Below are positions 49,381-60,200 of a DNA stretch of 64,000 nucleotides, one piece after another. Source of the DNA: Rubinisphaera italica (GTDB taxonomy: Bacteria > Planctomycetota > Planctomycetia > Planctomycetales > Planctomycetaceae). Position numbers and translations under genes: made by a program. The stretch is from positions 3,746,728 through 3,810,727 of the forward strand of contig NZ_SJPG01000001.1 of NCBI RefSeq assembly GCF_007859715.1, in the 5' to 3' direction. The notes under the pieces are model-generated. The model did no database searches and had not been told where the DNA came from. It worked only from the letters and a program-made list of their open reading frames with translations. How positions within the stretch are numbered: position 1 is the first letter of the stretch; every line of letters begins with the position of its first letter.

Positions 49381-49492
49381 GGCGAGCCGAGCCAGTTATG
49401 GCTCGGGTGGGTTTGGGTCATTAACGGCGAATTATAAAAAAGATCGCACAGGAATCGTGACAACACCCGAGTCATGACTGACTCGGGTCGCC
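49381..49492. repeat. 112-bp two-hairpin element between purN and moeA
   Basis: Left hairpin CCGAGCC-AGTTAT-GGCTCGG (about 49387-49406) and right hairpin CCCGAGTCA-TGAC-TGACTCGGG (about 49466-49487). Outer ends GGCGA / TCGCC can pair. Follows the purN stop by a few bases and could end its transcript. Confidence 0.7.
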
Positions 49493-49496
49493 TTTA

Positions 49497-50141
49497 TTAT
49501 CTCACCGCAACCCGCTTCCCTTCCATACTTAATCGCCCCTGTGAAAACAGGCGGATCGCTTCCGGGTATGCCTCGCATTCCTGCACAAAAACTTTCGCTG
49601 CAATGTCGGCTGGCTGATCCTGATGGTCAATTGCGACGGTTCGCTGCAGGATGATCGGGCCGTGGTCGTACTGATTATCTGCAAAATGGACGGTGCAGCC
49701 CGAGACTTTCACACCTCGCTCATAAGCCGCTTCGTGCACGCGCGCGCCATGAAACCCCTGTCCACAAAATGCGGGGATCAATGATGGATGAATATTCATC
49801 ACTCGCCACATAAAGTCGTCCGGGATTTCCAACAGGCTCAGAAAGCCGCCGAGAATGACAAGTTCAACATTCTGCCGACGGCAGGCTTCAAAGACCGACT
49901 GACTGAATTCAGCAACGGAATTAAACTCTTTTCGCGGGCGAATTTCCAACGGCAAACCGTGCCGTTTTGCTTTTTCGATGCCGCCACAATCGGGACGCGA
50001 AGCGATGACCAGTGAGACCTCTGCTTTCAGTTCTCCCGATTGAATCCTCGTCATGAAATTATCAAGTGTCGTCCCACCGCCGGAGATTAGAACGGCAAGT
50101 CGAACAGGATGTGCAATGGGCTCGGAGGGAGGGTAAGTCAT
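49497..50141 (-). CDS. purN: Phosphoribosylglycinamide formyltransferase PurN
   Basis: Third step of purine synthesis: transfers a formyl group from 10-formyl-THF to GAR, cytosol. 214 residues, the usual length. The GAR-binding N-terminus is LAVLISGGGTTLDNFM, where the second Gly-rich turn has G-T-T-L in place of G-S-N-L. The catalytic segment is MNIHPSLIPAFCGQGFHG (Asn and His of N-x-H) and the catalytic Asp lies in the CTVHFADNQYDHGPII motif. ATG 50141 is preceded by a weak Shine-Dalgarno. It is 69 bases downstream of the anchored unknown protein and likely shares its transcript. purH or purD are not adjacent. Confidence 0.95.
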   Translation of the reverse strand: MTYPPSEPIAHPVRLAVLISGGGTTLDNFMTRIQSGELKAEVSLVIASRPDCGGIEKAKRHGLPLEIRPRKEFNSVAEFSQSVFEACRRQNVELVILGGFLSLLEIPDDFMWRVMNIHPSLIPAFCGQGFHGARVHEAAYERGVKVSGCTVHFADNQYDHGPIILQRTVAIDHQDQPADIAAKVFVQECEAYPEAIRLFSQGRLSMEGKRVAVR

Positions 50142-50210
50142 CTGCGAATAAAAATCTGATTCAAGTAAATATTGAAGTAAGGAATAAATAATCCTGGGAA
50201 AGCAAAATCG

Positions 50211-51098
50211 TTAAAACTTCGGCGGCTCTTCTTCCAGCAAACTTTGAGCGATGCGTTCCTGTTCGCGTTTCACTAGCCAGCGTTGCTGCAACACCAAGGC
50301 GATAAAGAGGCTTAGTCCGAGCAATAGTCCAAAGATGAAAATGATCTGCAGGAGTGAATAGTCGGACGAATTTTTAGCCTGCGGAGGTGTCCATTGAATG
50401 TGATTAGCCATCAAAACAGGAGCAAAACGGCCCGTATCGCGAGCTTCGTAAGTATACATGCGATAAATATAGCCTGTGACGGTCACATGATCGATCGCCT
50501 GCTCACCAATGGGCATGCCCTCTGGAAAGCTCGTGGAAAGCACGACGGTTGGATTCGATTGAGAGTCGTCCGTGTACAACCAGGCTTCGCAAAGTTGATC
50601 GACACCATGTTCATTTTTGCCAGGCTCACTGATGACAGTCCGCTGTAGATGCCCGGACATGGTGACCGGCCGCCCCTGATAGGCTTTTGGATTGAGGTAC
50701 ATATCGACATAAACCGGGAATTGTTCAAAAGGGAGATGACTATACTTGGATTGCTCCCAGCGTTGTTTCAAAAAATCAGTCGCTGCATCCTTAACTTCTT
50801 TCGAATTCGCAGAACTGGCGTAACCGAGTACGAGGTAATAGGTTTCATTCTCTTCCGGAAGGAAACCCGTGCGTTTGATTTTCAGAGGAATCTCCGTCAG
50901 CCAGGGACTGAGATTCTCAACAGAAACCGCCTGTGTTTCCGAGATCCCAAATGGCGATTCCTGTGCCCATGTCATCTCTACATGAAAAACTACTGCACAT
51001 ATAACCACAAGGGGTAGCAACATTGCATGTGAGAAGAGGAATGAACATTGCCAACCAACCGTCTGGGTGAAACTGGAATGGCTATTAAAGATTGTCAT
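50211..51098 (-). CDS. Secreted/anchored protein of unknown function with beta-rich domain
   Basis: About 295 residues from ATG 51098; a TTG at 51185 and an ATG at 51116 are in frame. The signal segment (about 25-46, LLPLVVICAVVFHVEMTWA) leads to a soluble region. Residues about 130-230 form a beta-rich module around VYVDMYLNPKAYQGRPVTMSGHL, VVLSTSFPEGM and HVTVTGYIYRMYTYEARD, which looks like one or two OB-type barrels. One membrane helix (about 253-275) is followed by a basic, then acidic cytoplasmic tail ending in PPKF. The TTG start is unlikely because the consensus trxA promoter overlaps those codons. I do not recognise the family; periplasmic with a C-terminal anchor is inferred. Confidence 0.72.
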   Translation of the reverse strand: MTIFNSHSSFTQTVGWQCSFLFSHAMLLPLVVICAVVFHVEMTWAQESPFGISETQAVSVENLSPWLTEIPLKIKRTGFLPEENETYYLVLGYASSANSKEVKDAATDFLKQRWEQSKYSHLPFEQFPVYVDMYLNPKAYQGRPVTMSGHLQRTVISEPGKNEHGVDQLCEAWLYTDDSQSNPTVVLSTSFPEGMPIGEQAIDHVTVTGYIYRMYTYEARDTGRFAPVLMANHIQWTPPQAKNSSDYSLLQIIFIFGLLLGLSLFIALVLQQRWLVKREQERIAQSLLEEEPPKF

Positions 51099-51173
51099 TT
51101 TGTTCTTACACTGCATAGTCTGCGAAGTCTGGCAAAAGGTCAAATGAGTAAAACTGGGGGATTCCCGAAAATG

Positions 51174-51201
51174 TTGACACCACAATCGACGCTTCTATAA
51201 T
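51174..51201 (+). promoter_or_regulatory. Consensus sigma-70 promoter for trxA
   Basis: TTGACA at 51174-51179, a 16-base spacer, TATAAT at 51196-51201: both hexamers perfect. The transcript would start near 51208, leaving a leader of about 114 bases before trxA at 51322. Confidence 0.85.
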
Positions 51202-51321
51202 AACGCTGTCGAAGGGTGAATTACTGAATCGTTGTCGATTCAATTTACTTTTTATCAAAATACAGTTCAGGAACGCGGGTCCAAGACCGGCACAAGCTGA
51301 CGAAAATCAAGGATTACGAAA

Positions 51322-51651
51322 ATGGCCGGTGGTAATGTGATTGAGTTTACCGATGACAATTTCTCAACGGAAGTATTGCAGGGAGATCAGGCAGTTCTCG
51401 TCGATTTCTGGGCTCCCTGGTGCGGCCCCTGCAAAATGCTGACCCCAACCATCGAAGAGCTCGCCAACGATTACGAAGGCAAAGCACGCGTCGGCAAACT
51501 GAATACCGATGATAACCCGAATACCGCTTCAGAACACGGCATCAGCGCGATTCCAACTCTGATGGTCTTCAAAGGTGGCGAACTGGTCGAACGTTTGACG
51601 GGAGTCGTTCCGAAAGAACAGCTTGCAGCAACTCTCGATAAACACCTATAA
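51322..51651 (+). CDS. trxA: Thioredoxin
   Basis: 109-residue cytosolic disulfide reductase of ribonucleotide reductase, peroxiredoxins and others. Active site WCGPCKM at about 33-39 (Cys34, Cys37), preceded by VLVDFWAPW. Cis-proline in SAIPTLMVFKGG (about 75-86), and GVVPKEQL near the end. AAGGA lies 8 bases before ATG 51322. A consensus promoter is upstream and a hairpin-plus-T-run terminator downstream, so it is transcribed by itself. All functional residues are intact. Confidence 0.98.
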   Translation: MAGGNVIEFTDDNFSTEVLQGDQAVLVDFWAPWCGPCKMLTPTIEELANDYEGKARVGKLNTDDNPNTASEHGISAIPTLMVFKGGELVERLTGVVPKEQLAATLDKHL

Positions 51652-51679
51652 TCACGGAAGTTGCAATGAGAACATCAGT

Positions 51680-51715
51680 TGCGTCATTGTCGTTATCAGT
51701 GACGCAGCTGTTTTT
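51680..51715 (+). terminator. Terminator after trxA
   Basis: TGCGTCA ... TGACGCA stem (7 bp) with a 13-base loop, then GCTGTTTTT. Starts 29 bases after the trxA stop. Confidence 0.78.
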
Positions 51716-51753
51716 CACTTGTTCTCAGGGAGGATCCCTGCAGCAGATGAAAA

Positions 51754-51825
51754 TACAAGCACGAAGCGCAAGCGAGTGTGTCCTTGACGCAGAATGCACA
51801 CACTCGCTTGCGCTTCGTGCTTGTA
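51754..51825. repeat. 72-bp palindrome TACAAGCACGAAGCGCAA, copy 2
   Basis: Arms TACAAGCACGAAGCGCAAGC and GCTTGCGCTTCGTGCTTGTA are a perfect 20-bp inverted repeat, and the stem continues through GAGTGTGT / ACACACTC. Same element as 47842-47915. Confidence 0.92.
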
Positions 51826-51898
51826 ACGATTTATTGCAATTATTGCACAGTTCGCACTGCGGACACGAAATGACAGTCTCGTAGGGAAAGGAGTCCCC

Positions 51899-53407
51899 GT
51901 GAGCGATGCATCCTCAGCGGAGGAATCTCAGAAGCCAGTTGCCCCTCGTTTTCCACAGAAAACCGAGGCTCAGTCGATTGGTCACAGACCGCGAGTGGAT
52001 TTGAAGGAATCGTCCACTGTTCGCCCGCAATTTCCTGCCACAAAACCGGTTGAACCTGCCCCAGATGCCCTGCTTTCCGAAGCGGGCCGCGTGTTCGATC
52101 AGTTGAGAATTCGGCTGACTGAGCTCGATCATCGGGAACAGAAGGTCGACGCAAAAGCTCGAGAGCTCGACGAACGTCAGGAGAAATTCACCCGATCGGT
52201 CCAGCAAACTCAGCTCGATCTCGATCAGCGTGAAGAAATGGTGACCGAGCGGGAATCAACCGTCGAACGCCGTCAGCAACGCCTCGAAGACGAAGCCCGT
52301 CAAATTGAAATTGATCAGGAAGAGTTGATCGCTGCTCAAAAAACCTGGCAAATCGAAAAAGCTCAGCAGGAAGAACGACTCCGCGAAACGGAAGACGAAG
52401 TCGAACATTTACGCACCACCCGTCTGGAAGAAATTGCACGTGTTCAGCAGGAAACGGACGAAATGCTCGCCGACAAACGGCAGCAGTTTGAAGAGTTCTG
52501 TCAGACACAACTCGAAGACCTCTCTCATCAACAGGCACAGGCGACTCGCCGATTAAAACTCCAGGAAGATCATCTGGAACGCTTGCGCACTCAAGTAGAA
52601 CAGCAGAAGCGGATCGCCAGGGAGGATTCTCAAAAATCGCTGGCAGCTTTGCAAAAATTCGCCGAGCAAAATCGGATGGTTAAGAAGCAGACCGCTCAAG
52701 CACGGCAGATTCTGGAAGTTCGTGTACAGGCTCTCGACCGGGAAGAAAGTGTCGTTCGAGCACAGTTGGAACAGGAGCGCGAAGCCACAAATCGTCAACG
52801 TGCCGACCTCGAACGAGATCAGAATGAATGGCATATTCAACGCCAGCAGCTCAATCATCGGCATCAGGAACAGCAAGACCAGTTGCATCGTCAGCAGGCG
52901 TTTTTATTGCATCAGCAGGAACGAATTCAACTTGTTCGTACGGAAATCGAAGACAAACATCGCGAGACCTTGCTACTTCGGATGCAAATCGAAGCCTTCC
53001 GTTCGGAATTGGCCGTCGCTTCTGGGAAAGACGTCGATGAAAGCCGGATGCAGGAATTGCATGAGCGACTTTCAAGTGACTTTCAAGAGAGTCGTATGCA
53101 AGTGGAAACGATCGCGAGTACACTGCGCGACGATTTCAACAAGTTACACGAGTATCTTGAGGAGATCAAAAAACACGAGACGGCTACCCGCCGTTGGATG
53201 ACCGATGGTTTGATCAAATGGGAACACCAAAAGCAGATTGCCGAGCAGGAACGCAGCCGCCTGATTGCCGCCCGCAAAGATTGGGAAGCCGAACAGCAAT
53301 CCCGCACAAACGACCGCCGAGAAGCCGAGCAGGTGATTCGCAATTTGCTGGATCAGCTTGAAGAAGCGAATGATTCCCAACCAGCGTTGAGAGAACGAGC
53401 AGCGTAG
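51899..53407 (+). CDS. Long coiled-coil protein, unknown function
   Basis: 502 residues. Starts with GTG at 51899 after an ideal AAGGAG Shine-Dalgarno with a 5-base spacer, which decides the start. A short Ser/Pro-rich leader (1-55) precedes a nearly unbroken alpha-helical coiled coil (about 60-490), very rich in Glu, Gln, Arg and Leu, with repeated LDREE, QREEMVTERE and QQER heptads. No signal peptide, membrane segment or catalytic motif. Similar long proteins act as cytoskeletal or scaffold elements, but nothing here says which. It may share a transcript with nothing else; the next gene is on the other strand. Confidence 0.82.
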   Translation: MSDASSAEESQKPVAPRFPQKTEAQSIGHRPRVDLKESSTVRPQFPATKPVEPAPDALLSEAGRVFDQLRIRLTELDHREQKVDAKARELDERQEKFTRSVQQTQLDLDQREEMVTERESTVERRQQRLEDEARQIEIDQEELIAAQKTWQIEKAQQEERLRETEDEVEHLRTTRLEEIARVQQETDEMLADKRQQFEEFCQTQLEDLSHQQAQATRRLKLQEDHLERLRTQVEQQKRIAREDSQKSLAALQKFAEQNRMVKKQTAQARQILEVRVQALDREESVVRAQLEQEREATNRQRADLERDQNEWHIQRQQLNHRHQEQQDQLHRQQAFLLHQQERIQLVRTEIEDKHRETLLLRMQIEAFRSELAVASGKDVDESRMQELHERLSSDFQESRMQVETIASTLRDDFNKLHEYLEEIKKHETATRRWMTDGLIKWEHQKQIAEQERSRLIAARKDWEAEQQSRTNDRREAEQVIRNLLDQLEEANDSQPALRERAA

Positions 53408-53723
53408 TCCAATGTTTTCGAATTGTGTGCCACTGGTTCTGCCAGTGCCACACTTCACGAATCTGAGAGCTTCGCCACGACCCCAGCCACCCTCTTTTGA
53501 AAAAGTTCAGCTGCTTAGCAGTGCAATAATCTTATATTCTCCTTGGGGAGCGGTAGCCGAAGGCCGGATGAGGGGATCCCCTCGGCGTCCTTATTGCATT
53601 CGATTCTGGCGTAAAAGTTGAGTGGCACGTCCCCGAACGAAGTAATGGGCGTGGCGATTGCACAAGACCACGCACTTCGCGATGCTCAGGGGCGTACCAC
53701 CCTATTCTATGAAATCTAATACC
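53408..53723. other. 316-bp intergenic region with repeats
   Basis: Contains a near-perfect hairpin GTGTGCCACTGG-TTCTG-CCAGTGCCACAC (53425-53452) just after the coiled-coil gene, a GGGAGCGGTAGCCGAAGG / GATGAGGGGATCCCCT segment near 53548-53588 that looks like another repeat, and the palindrome 53620-53703. No gene is evident. Confidence 0.6.
53620..53703. repeat. 84-bp palindrome GGGTGGCACG family, copy 2
   Basis: GAGTGGCACGTCC-CGAACGAAG-ATGGGCGTGGCGATTGCA ... GGGGCGTACCACC; clearly the same element as 47940-48020, with arms more diverged. Confidence 0.85.
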
Positions 53724-54821
<1,098 letters not shown>

Positions 54822-55002
54822 TAACGATTTCGTGAGATCAAGAGGTGAAGAATGATTTACAGGAACCTGAAAGTCTGATCTTTATGCGATCCCCTTAATA
54901 CAATATTAATCTTGAACGAGTATCTACGAAACTTCTTTGTCAGAAGCAATGATTAGATGGAATTGTAGCACAATTCCATACTCTGATATCTTGAAATTGA
55001 AG

Positions 55003-57093
55003 ATGAACTCTACGGAAATCGATCAATTTACTACTATTAATTCCACGTTTGGCAAATATCTCCCGCAACTGGATTCACTGCGAGCCATTGCCTGTCTACT
55101 CGTATTATTTGCACATTTGAAGACACTCAGCGGACTGGGATGGATTCCTGAGAACCTGGGAGCAGTCGGAGTCGGGATTTTCTTTGCTCTTTCCGGATTC
55201 CTGATTACGCGTGGTTTAATCCACAAAGACCAGAACCTGATCCGATTTTACGAGCGTCGAACCGCACGGATTCTTCCACCCTATTTTGCGATGCTTTTTG
55301 TCCTGGCAGTTGTCTGGCCCGCTAAAGAACTGATCTGGGCAGCGACGTTTTGCTTCAATTTTCTGTATGTCACAGGAAAAATGGATTATTTTCTTGTCGA
55401 GTTTGTGAATGCCCCCATTCCACCTATCACCCATGTGTGGAGTTTATGCGTAGAAGAACATTTTTATCTGATCTGGCCTATAACTTTGTTAGTCTTTCGA
55501 ATTCGGTTTGCAGCTGTACTTGCAATTGGAATCATTTTGTTGACTCCTGTGTTCTCCTGGGCAACACAGCGAATCTTACAGGAATATGGATTTCAACGAC
55601 TCGAAATTTATGGTCTGCTCCAGCGAATAACGTTCACCCAACTTACAGCGATTTCCTGGGGTTGTCTGGTCGCAATATTTGAGGATTCCCTGTCGAAAAA
55701 AGACTCCGTGAAGACCAAAAAGATATATCAGAGTCTCGTATTCTGGTCTATTGCTTCCATTCTAGTCAGCGGACTCCTTTATTATTTGATGAGTATCTGG
55801 TGCGATCTTCAGCTATATACTCAGACAGCTCGGGTTCTGGCTCGTGGTATTGTGAATCCTTCTTGTGTTCATTTATTGAGCGCGGGCCTGTTTGGGCTGG
55901 GGCTCTGCTGGAAATCACTGGGGAGAATTCCAGTTCTACGAGAGATTGGGCGGGTCAGTTATGGCCTCTATCTGTATCACTTGCCAGTATACTTCATGTT
56001 CGGCTTTACCGATTCCGATATCCAACCCAGATGGACATCAGGGATTGCAGCTGTTGGAGTTTCCCTGATATTGGCGATAGTCTCGTACAAATATTTAGAA
56101 TTACCCTTATTAAAATTGAGTCACGGCAAAATAAATTTTTCGATTGCCATGATCGTTGGCAACTATCAGAAGTTTGCCGCCATTTTACTAGTGTTACTGC
56201 TGATTTCATGCATCGGGGTTGCTGGAGTTTCAGCGAGGAAGAGTAGTCAGGAATTAAATGAAGTCAGCGTTAGCTCAGCACAAGAAGTGCAGGAAGAAGA
56301 GATTCCAATCGGCCTGAAGAGATATAATCTACCAGTTATAAAATTCGATGACGAATTCTATAACATATTTTGTTACATGGGGGTTTTGCACATTGTCGAT
56401 GATCAAGGGTATCGACGTTCTGCTCCAACACCTCCGAAACGCACTGACCGTTTGAGGGTATTAGTAACTGGTGATTCCTATACTTATGGTGCATGCGTGA
56501 AAGAAAGTGAAATCTTCACGAATCAAGCGGAGTTGATGTTACATAAAGAAGGTTTTCCAGTTGAATTTATTAATCGGGGATTTTCAGGGGCGTCAGCCGT
56601 CGATGTGGAAATGCGTACAGAAGAATTGATCAAGGATTTGAATCCGGAGTATTTCATTTACGCAACCACTTTAAGTGACTTCCTTCCTAGTCAGGGAGCT
56701 TGGGAAGGACATTCTCTTGAAGAGTGGGAGCAGTCAGTTACACAGGAACGTTTTTTACTCTCACTAATGTCTATCGAGCAACTTTGCGAATCTGCAGGTA
56801 TTCAATTTCGCGTTTTTATTTTCTCTGACGCGAACGTTCAACGTGAGCAGTTAAAGTATATAAAAATTATTGAGTCATTATGTAAGAAAGCTAACGTCAC
56901 CCACTGGACGATAGAAAACTATATTGAAAAATATGAGGGGACTGATTTTCGCGTTTCCGAATTCGACACTCATCCAAACGCATATTGTCATCACATTTAT
57001 GGTGAGTTTGTCGCTGAGCATCTAATCAAAGAATTTGGTACTCCTGAAGAAGTATCGAAAAAGTATTCATTCAAAAATGCAAAAACAGATTAA
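55003..57093 (+). CDS. OafA-type acyltransferase with C-terminal SGNH domain
   Basis: About 696 residues from ATG 55003 (ATG 54949 and TTG 54937 are in frame). N-terminal acyltransferase-3 domain with about ten membrane helices (25-410): LDSLRAIACLLVLFAH (23-38, His38 catalytic), ALSGFLI (about 57-63), FYERRTARILPPYF (about 76-90), and WSLCVEEHFYLIWP with the family's catalytic-region E. The C-terminal third has an SGNH/GDSL-like fold: VTGDSYTYG (nucleophile Ser) and DTHPNAYCHHIYGEF (catalytic Asp/His). O-acetylates cell-surface polysaccharide. The gene is visibly AT-richer than its neighbours (long A/T stretches, TTA and ATA codons), suggesting transfer. Lies between an unknown lipoprotein and mfd. 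Confidence 0.9.
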   Translation: MNSTEIDQFTTINSTFGKYLPQLDSLRAIACLLVLFAHLKTLSGLGWIPENLGAVGVGIFFALSGFLITRGLIHKDQNLIRFYERRTARILPPYFAMLFVLAVVWPAKELIWAATFCFNFLYVTGKMDYFLVEFVNAPIPPITHVWSLCVEEHFYLIWPITLLVFRIRFAAVLAIGIILLTPVFSWATQRILQEYGFQRLEIYGLLQRITFTQLTAISWGCLVAIFEDSLSKKDSVKTKKIYQSLVFWSIASILVSGLLYYLMSIWCDLQLYTQTARVLARGIVNPSCVHLLSAGLFGLGLCWKSLGRIPVLREIGRVSYGLYLYHLPVYFMFGFTDSDIQPRWTSGIAAVGVSLILAIVSYKYLELPLLKLSHGKINFSIAMIVGNYQKFAAILLVLLLISCIGVAGVSARKSSQELNEVSVSSAQEVQEEEIPIGLKRYNLPVIKFDDEFYNIFCYMGVLHIVDDQGYRRSAPTPPKRTDRLRVLVTGDSYTYGACVKESEIFTNQAELMLHKEGFPVEFINRGFSGASAVDVEMRTEELIKDLNPEYFIYATTLSDFLPSQGAWEGHSLEEWEQSVTQERFLLSLMSIEQLCESAGIQFRVFIFSDANVQREQLKYIKIIESLCKKANVTHWTIENYIEKYEGTDFRVSEFDTHPNAYCHHIYGEFVAEHLIKEFGTPEEVSKKYSFKNAKTD

Positions 57094-57247
57094 TTTCTTA
57101 TTCATGACTATCCCTATCCAAGATGACAGTCATGTTCAAGCATGATCTGAATAACCGCGTACTTCCGCGAGTTCTACTCGGTTCTTAGCAGAATTCCATT
57201 TTTGCCTATTCGCTGGACGCTCTTTCCGCAAACTCTACAATGTTTGG

Positions 57248-60200
57248 ATGACCACGAAGCAGAAGAAGGTGGCTGGGGAGGTTTCCATCTCCGGGATTCC
57301 TGATCTGGTTCCGTTGTTGGCGTCCGTTCCTGAGGTGGCAAATATAGTCTCTGCGCTGGCGCGGGGAGAGAGCGGAACAATTGACGGTGCTTGGGGTTCT
57401 GCGCGCGCCTTGGCAGCTGCCGTTTTTGTGAAAAGCTGTGAGGGAACTCTGACTGTTGTCGCCCCCCGGGCGTCGGATGTCGATGAACTGGCGGTCGATC
57501 TGGCTGAGTTTTTAGGGGAAGAACCAGCTGTTTTTCCCGTAATTGATGGCAGCCCGGCCAACTGGCGAATGTCGGATCCGCAATACGGTCAACGGCTCAG
57601 CCTCTTAAAGCAGTTGGCAGCGGTTGGTGAAAACGATCAACCAGTTACCTGCATGGTCACTTCTATCGAAGCCCTCATGCAGCCCGTTCCTTCTGCGGAA
57701 CAACTCCGTCAGTTCTCTCGCCCTTTGAGCGTGGGTGACGAAATTGATCTCGATGAATTCTCCCGCTGGCTCGTGGAAAGAGGCTTTGAACGGACCACTG
57801 CGATTGAATTCCCGGGTGAATTTGCGATTCATGGGGGGATAATCGATCTGTTTGCGACGGATGCCTTGCAACCTTATCGCATTGAATTATTTGGGGACGA
57901 AGTCGAATCGATTCGGACTTTTGATGTCGGATCTCAGCGAAAAATTGAAACGCTCGATTCCATCGAACTCACACTTTTTCCCTCAGAATCGGCAAAAGGA
58001 AAGAAAGCGTTCAATCCCGCCAAAGAGTTTTCTCAGCATCTCACTTCTTACCTGCCCACATCGAGTTGGTTTGTGCTCTCCGAACTGCAGGAACTCAATG
58101 ATGAAGGCAAGTTGTATCTGGATCGGCTGGAGGATCGAACGGGATTGTTCCATGTCAAAGGGGCGATTGAAGCCTGTACGCAGTTTCCTTCTGTCAGTAT
58201 TTCAGCCATTTCAATTGGAAGTCTTGAGCAAAGTTGTGAATTGCGGACCGAATCGATCGAGCGATTTGCTGTCGGCGACTCCGATCCCCTACTGGAACTG
58301 AAACAGTCGCTTGCTCCCGATGAAATCGTCTTACTTTGCTGTCTCAATGAAGGAGAGCGATCCCGTTTAACCGAGTTGATTCAGGAAAAACATCCCGATT
58401 TGATTTCTCGCACGCGGCTTTGTCTGGGACGTTGTTCCAAAGGATTTCGGCTCGTTTCGCAGCGCATTCTCGTTGTCAGCGATCACGAGTTGTATGGACG
58501 TCGGGATGTCCGCCCGAATCAGAAAAAGCGGACGCTGCAAACGCGAGCGATTGACAGTTTTCTGGAACTGTCTGAAGGTGATCTGGTTGTGCATGTCAGT
58601 CATGGGATTGGCAAATATCGCGGCATGAAGATGGTCGATGCCGAAGAACGGCTCGAAGAAAATCTGGTCATCGAATTCGCCGATAACCTGCGGATTTATG
58701 TGCCGGTTTCGCTGATTCATCTCGTGCAGAAGTATGTTGGAGCGAGTAAAGCACTGCCCCGGCTGTCAAAAATCGGTACGAATACCTGGAGTAAGAAGAA
58801 GGAAAAGGTTTCGCAGGCGATTGAGGACATGGCAGCCGATATGATTCGTCTGCAAGCCGCCCGTGAAGCGAAAGTCGGGATCACTTATCCAGCCGATTCC
58901 CACTGGCAGGAAGAGTTTGAAGCCGCATTTCCTTACAACGAAACGCCCGATCAAAAGTCGGCAATGGATTCGATTCGGGATGATATGCAGCGTCCGCGTC
59001 CGATGGATCGGCTCATTTGTGGGGACGTCGGCTACGGCAAAACCGAAGTGGCGATGAGAGCCGCGTTTCGGGCGATGGATGGTGGAAAACAGGTCGCCAT
59101 GCTGGTTCCGACGACCGTTCTGGCAGAACAACATTATCGCTCTTTCAGCACACGTATGGGCGAATATCCCTTCAATATCGAGATGCTTTCCCGCTTCCGA
59201 ACGGCGAAACAGCAGAAGGAAATTCTGGATGGACTGGCAGCCGGCTCGGTCGATATGGTGATCGGAACTCATCGAATTGTCTCGCCGGATATCAAGTTTA
59301 AAGACCTCGGGCTGATTGTGATCGATGAAGAACAACGCTTTGGCGTGAAGGCGAAAGAGACACTCAAACGCCTGCGTCTGGAAATTGATATTCTCACGCT
59401 TTCCGCGACACCAATTCCGAGAACGTTGCACATGTCGCTGCTAGGCATTCGCGATATTTCCAACCTGCAGACACCACCACGCGGACGCCAGGCGATTGAA
59501 ACAAGAATTGGTCGCTGGGATCAAGAATTGATTCGAAATGCGATTGTTCGCGAATTGAACCGGAATGGGCAGGTCTATTTTGTGCACAATAAAGTGTACG
59601 ACATAGAAGATTTAACGGACAAATTGCAGCAGATTGTACCTGAGGCGAGTTTTGGGATTGTGCATGGTCAGATGAGCGAACATGAACTCGAATTTCAGAT
59701 GCTCAACTTCGTGACCGGCAAAACCGATGTGCTGGTCGCGACGACGATCATTGAAAGTGGGCTCGATATTCCGAATGCAAACACGATTTTCATCCATCAG
59801 GCCGACCGTTATGGACTGGCCGATATGCATCAGTTACGGGGACGCGTCGGGCGGTATAAACATCGGGCCTATTGCTATCTGGTTGTCGAAGAAGGCAAAG
59901 TTCTCTCGACGACTGCGACCCGTCGCTTGAAGGCCATCGAAGAGTACAGCGAACTGGGAGCAGGCTTTAAGATTGCGATGCGAGATCTGGAAATACGTGG
60001 AGCAGGGAATATTCTGGGAACCGAACAGAGTGGGCATATCTCGGTGGTCGGATACGAGCTGTATTGCCATTTGCTCGATAATGCGGTGCGGAATCTGAAG
60101 AATGAGCCTCCGCGTGAGCATCCTCATGTGAATATCGATTTGCCAATCAATGCGTTTTTGCCGAGCGATTATCTGCCACCGGGACGCCACAAGATCGAAA

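Noticed and set aside
51208..51321. Riboswitch in the trxA leader
   Set aside because: The 115-base leader has no conserved motif of any riboswitch class I know.
58766..59431. 221-codon minus-strand frame
   Set aside because: Antisense to the helicase core of mfd.
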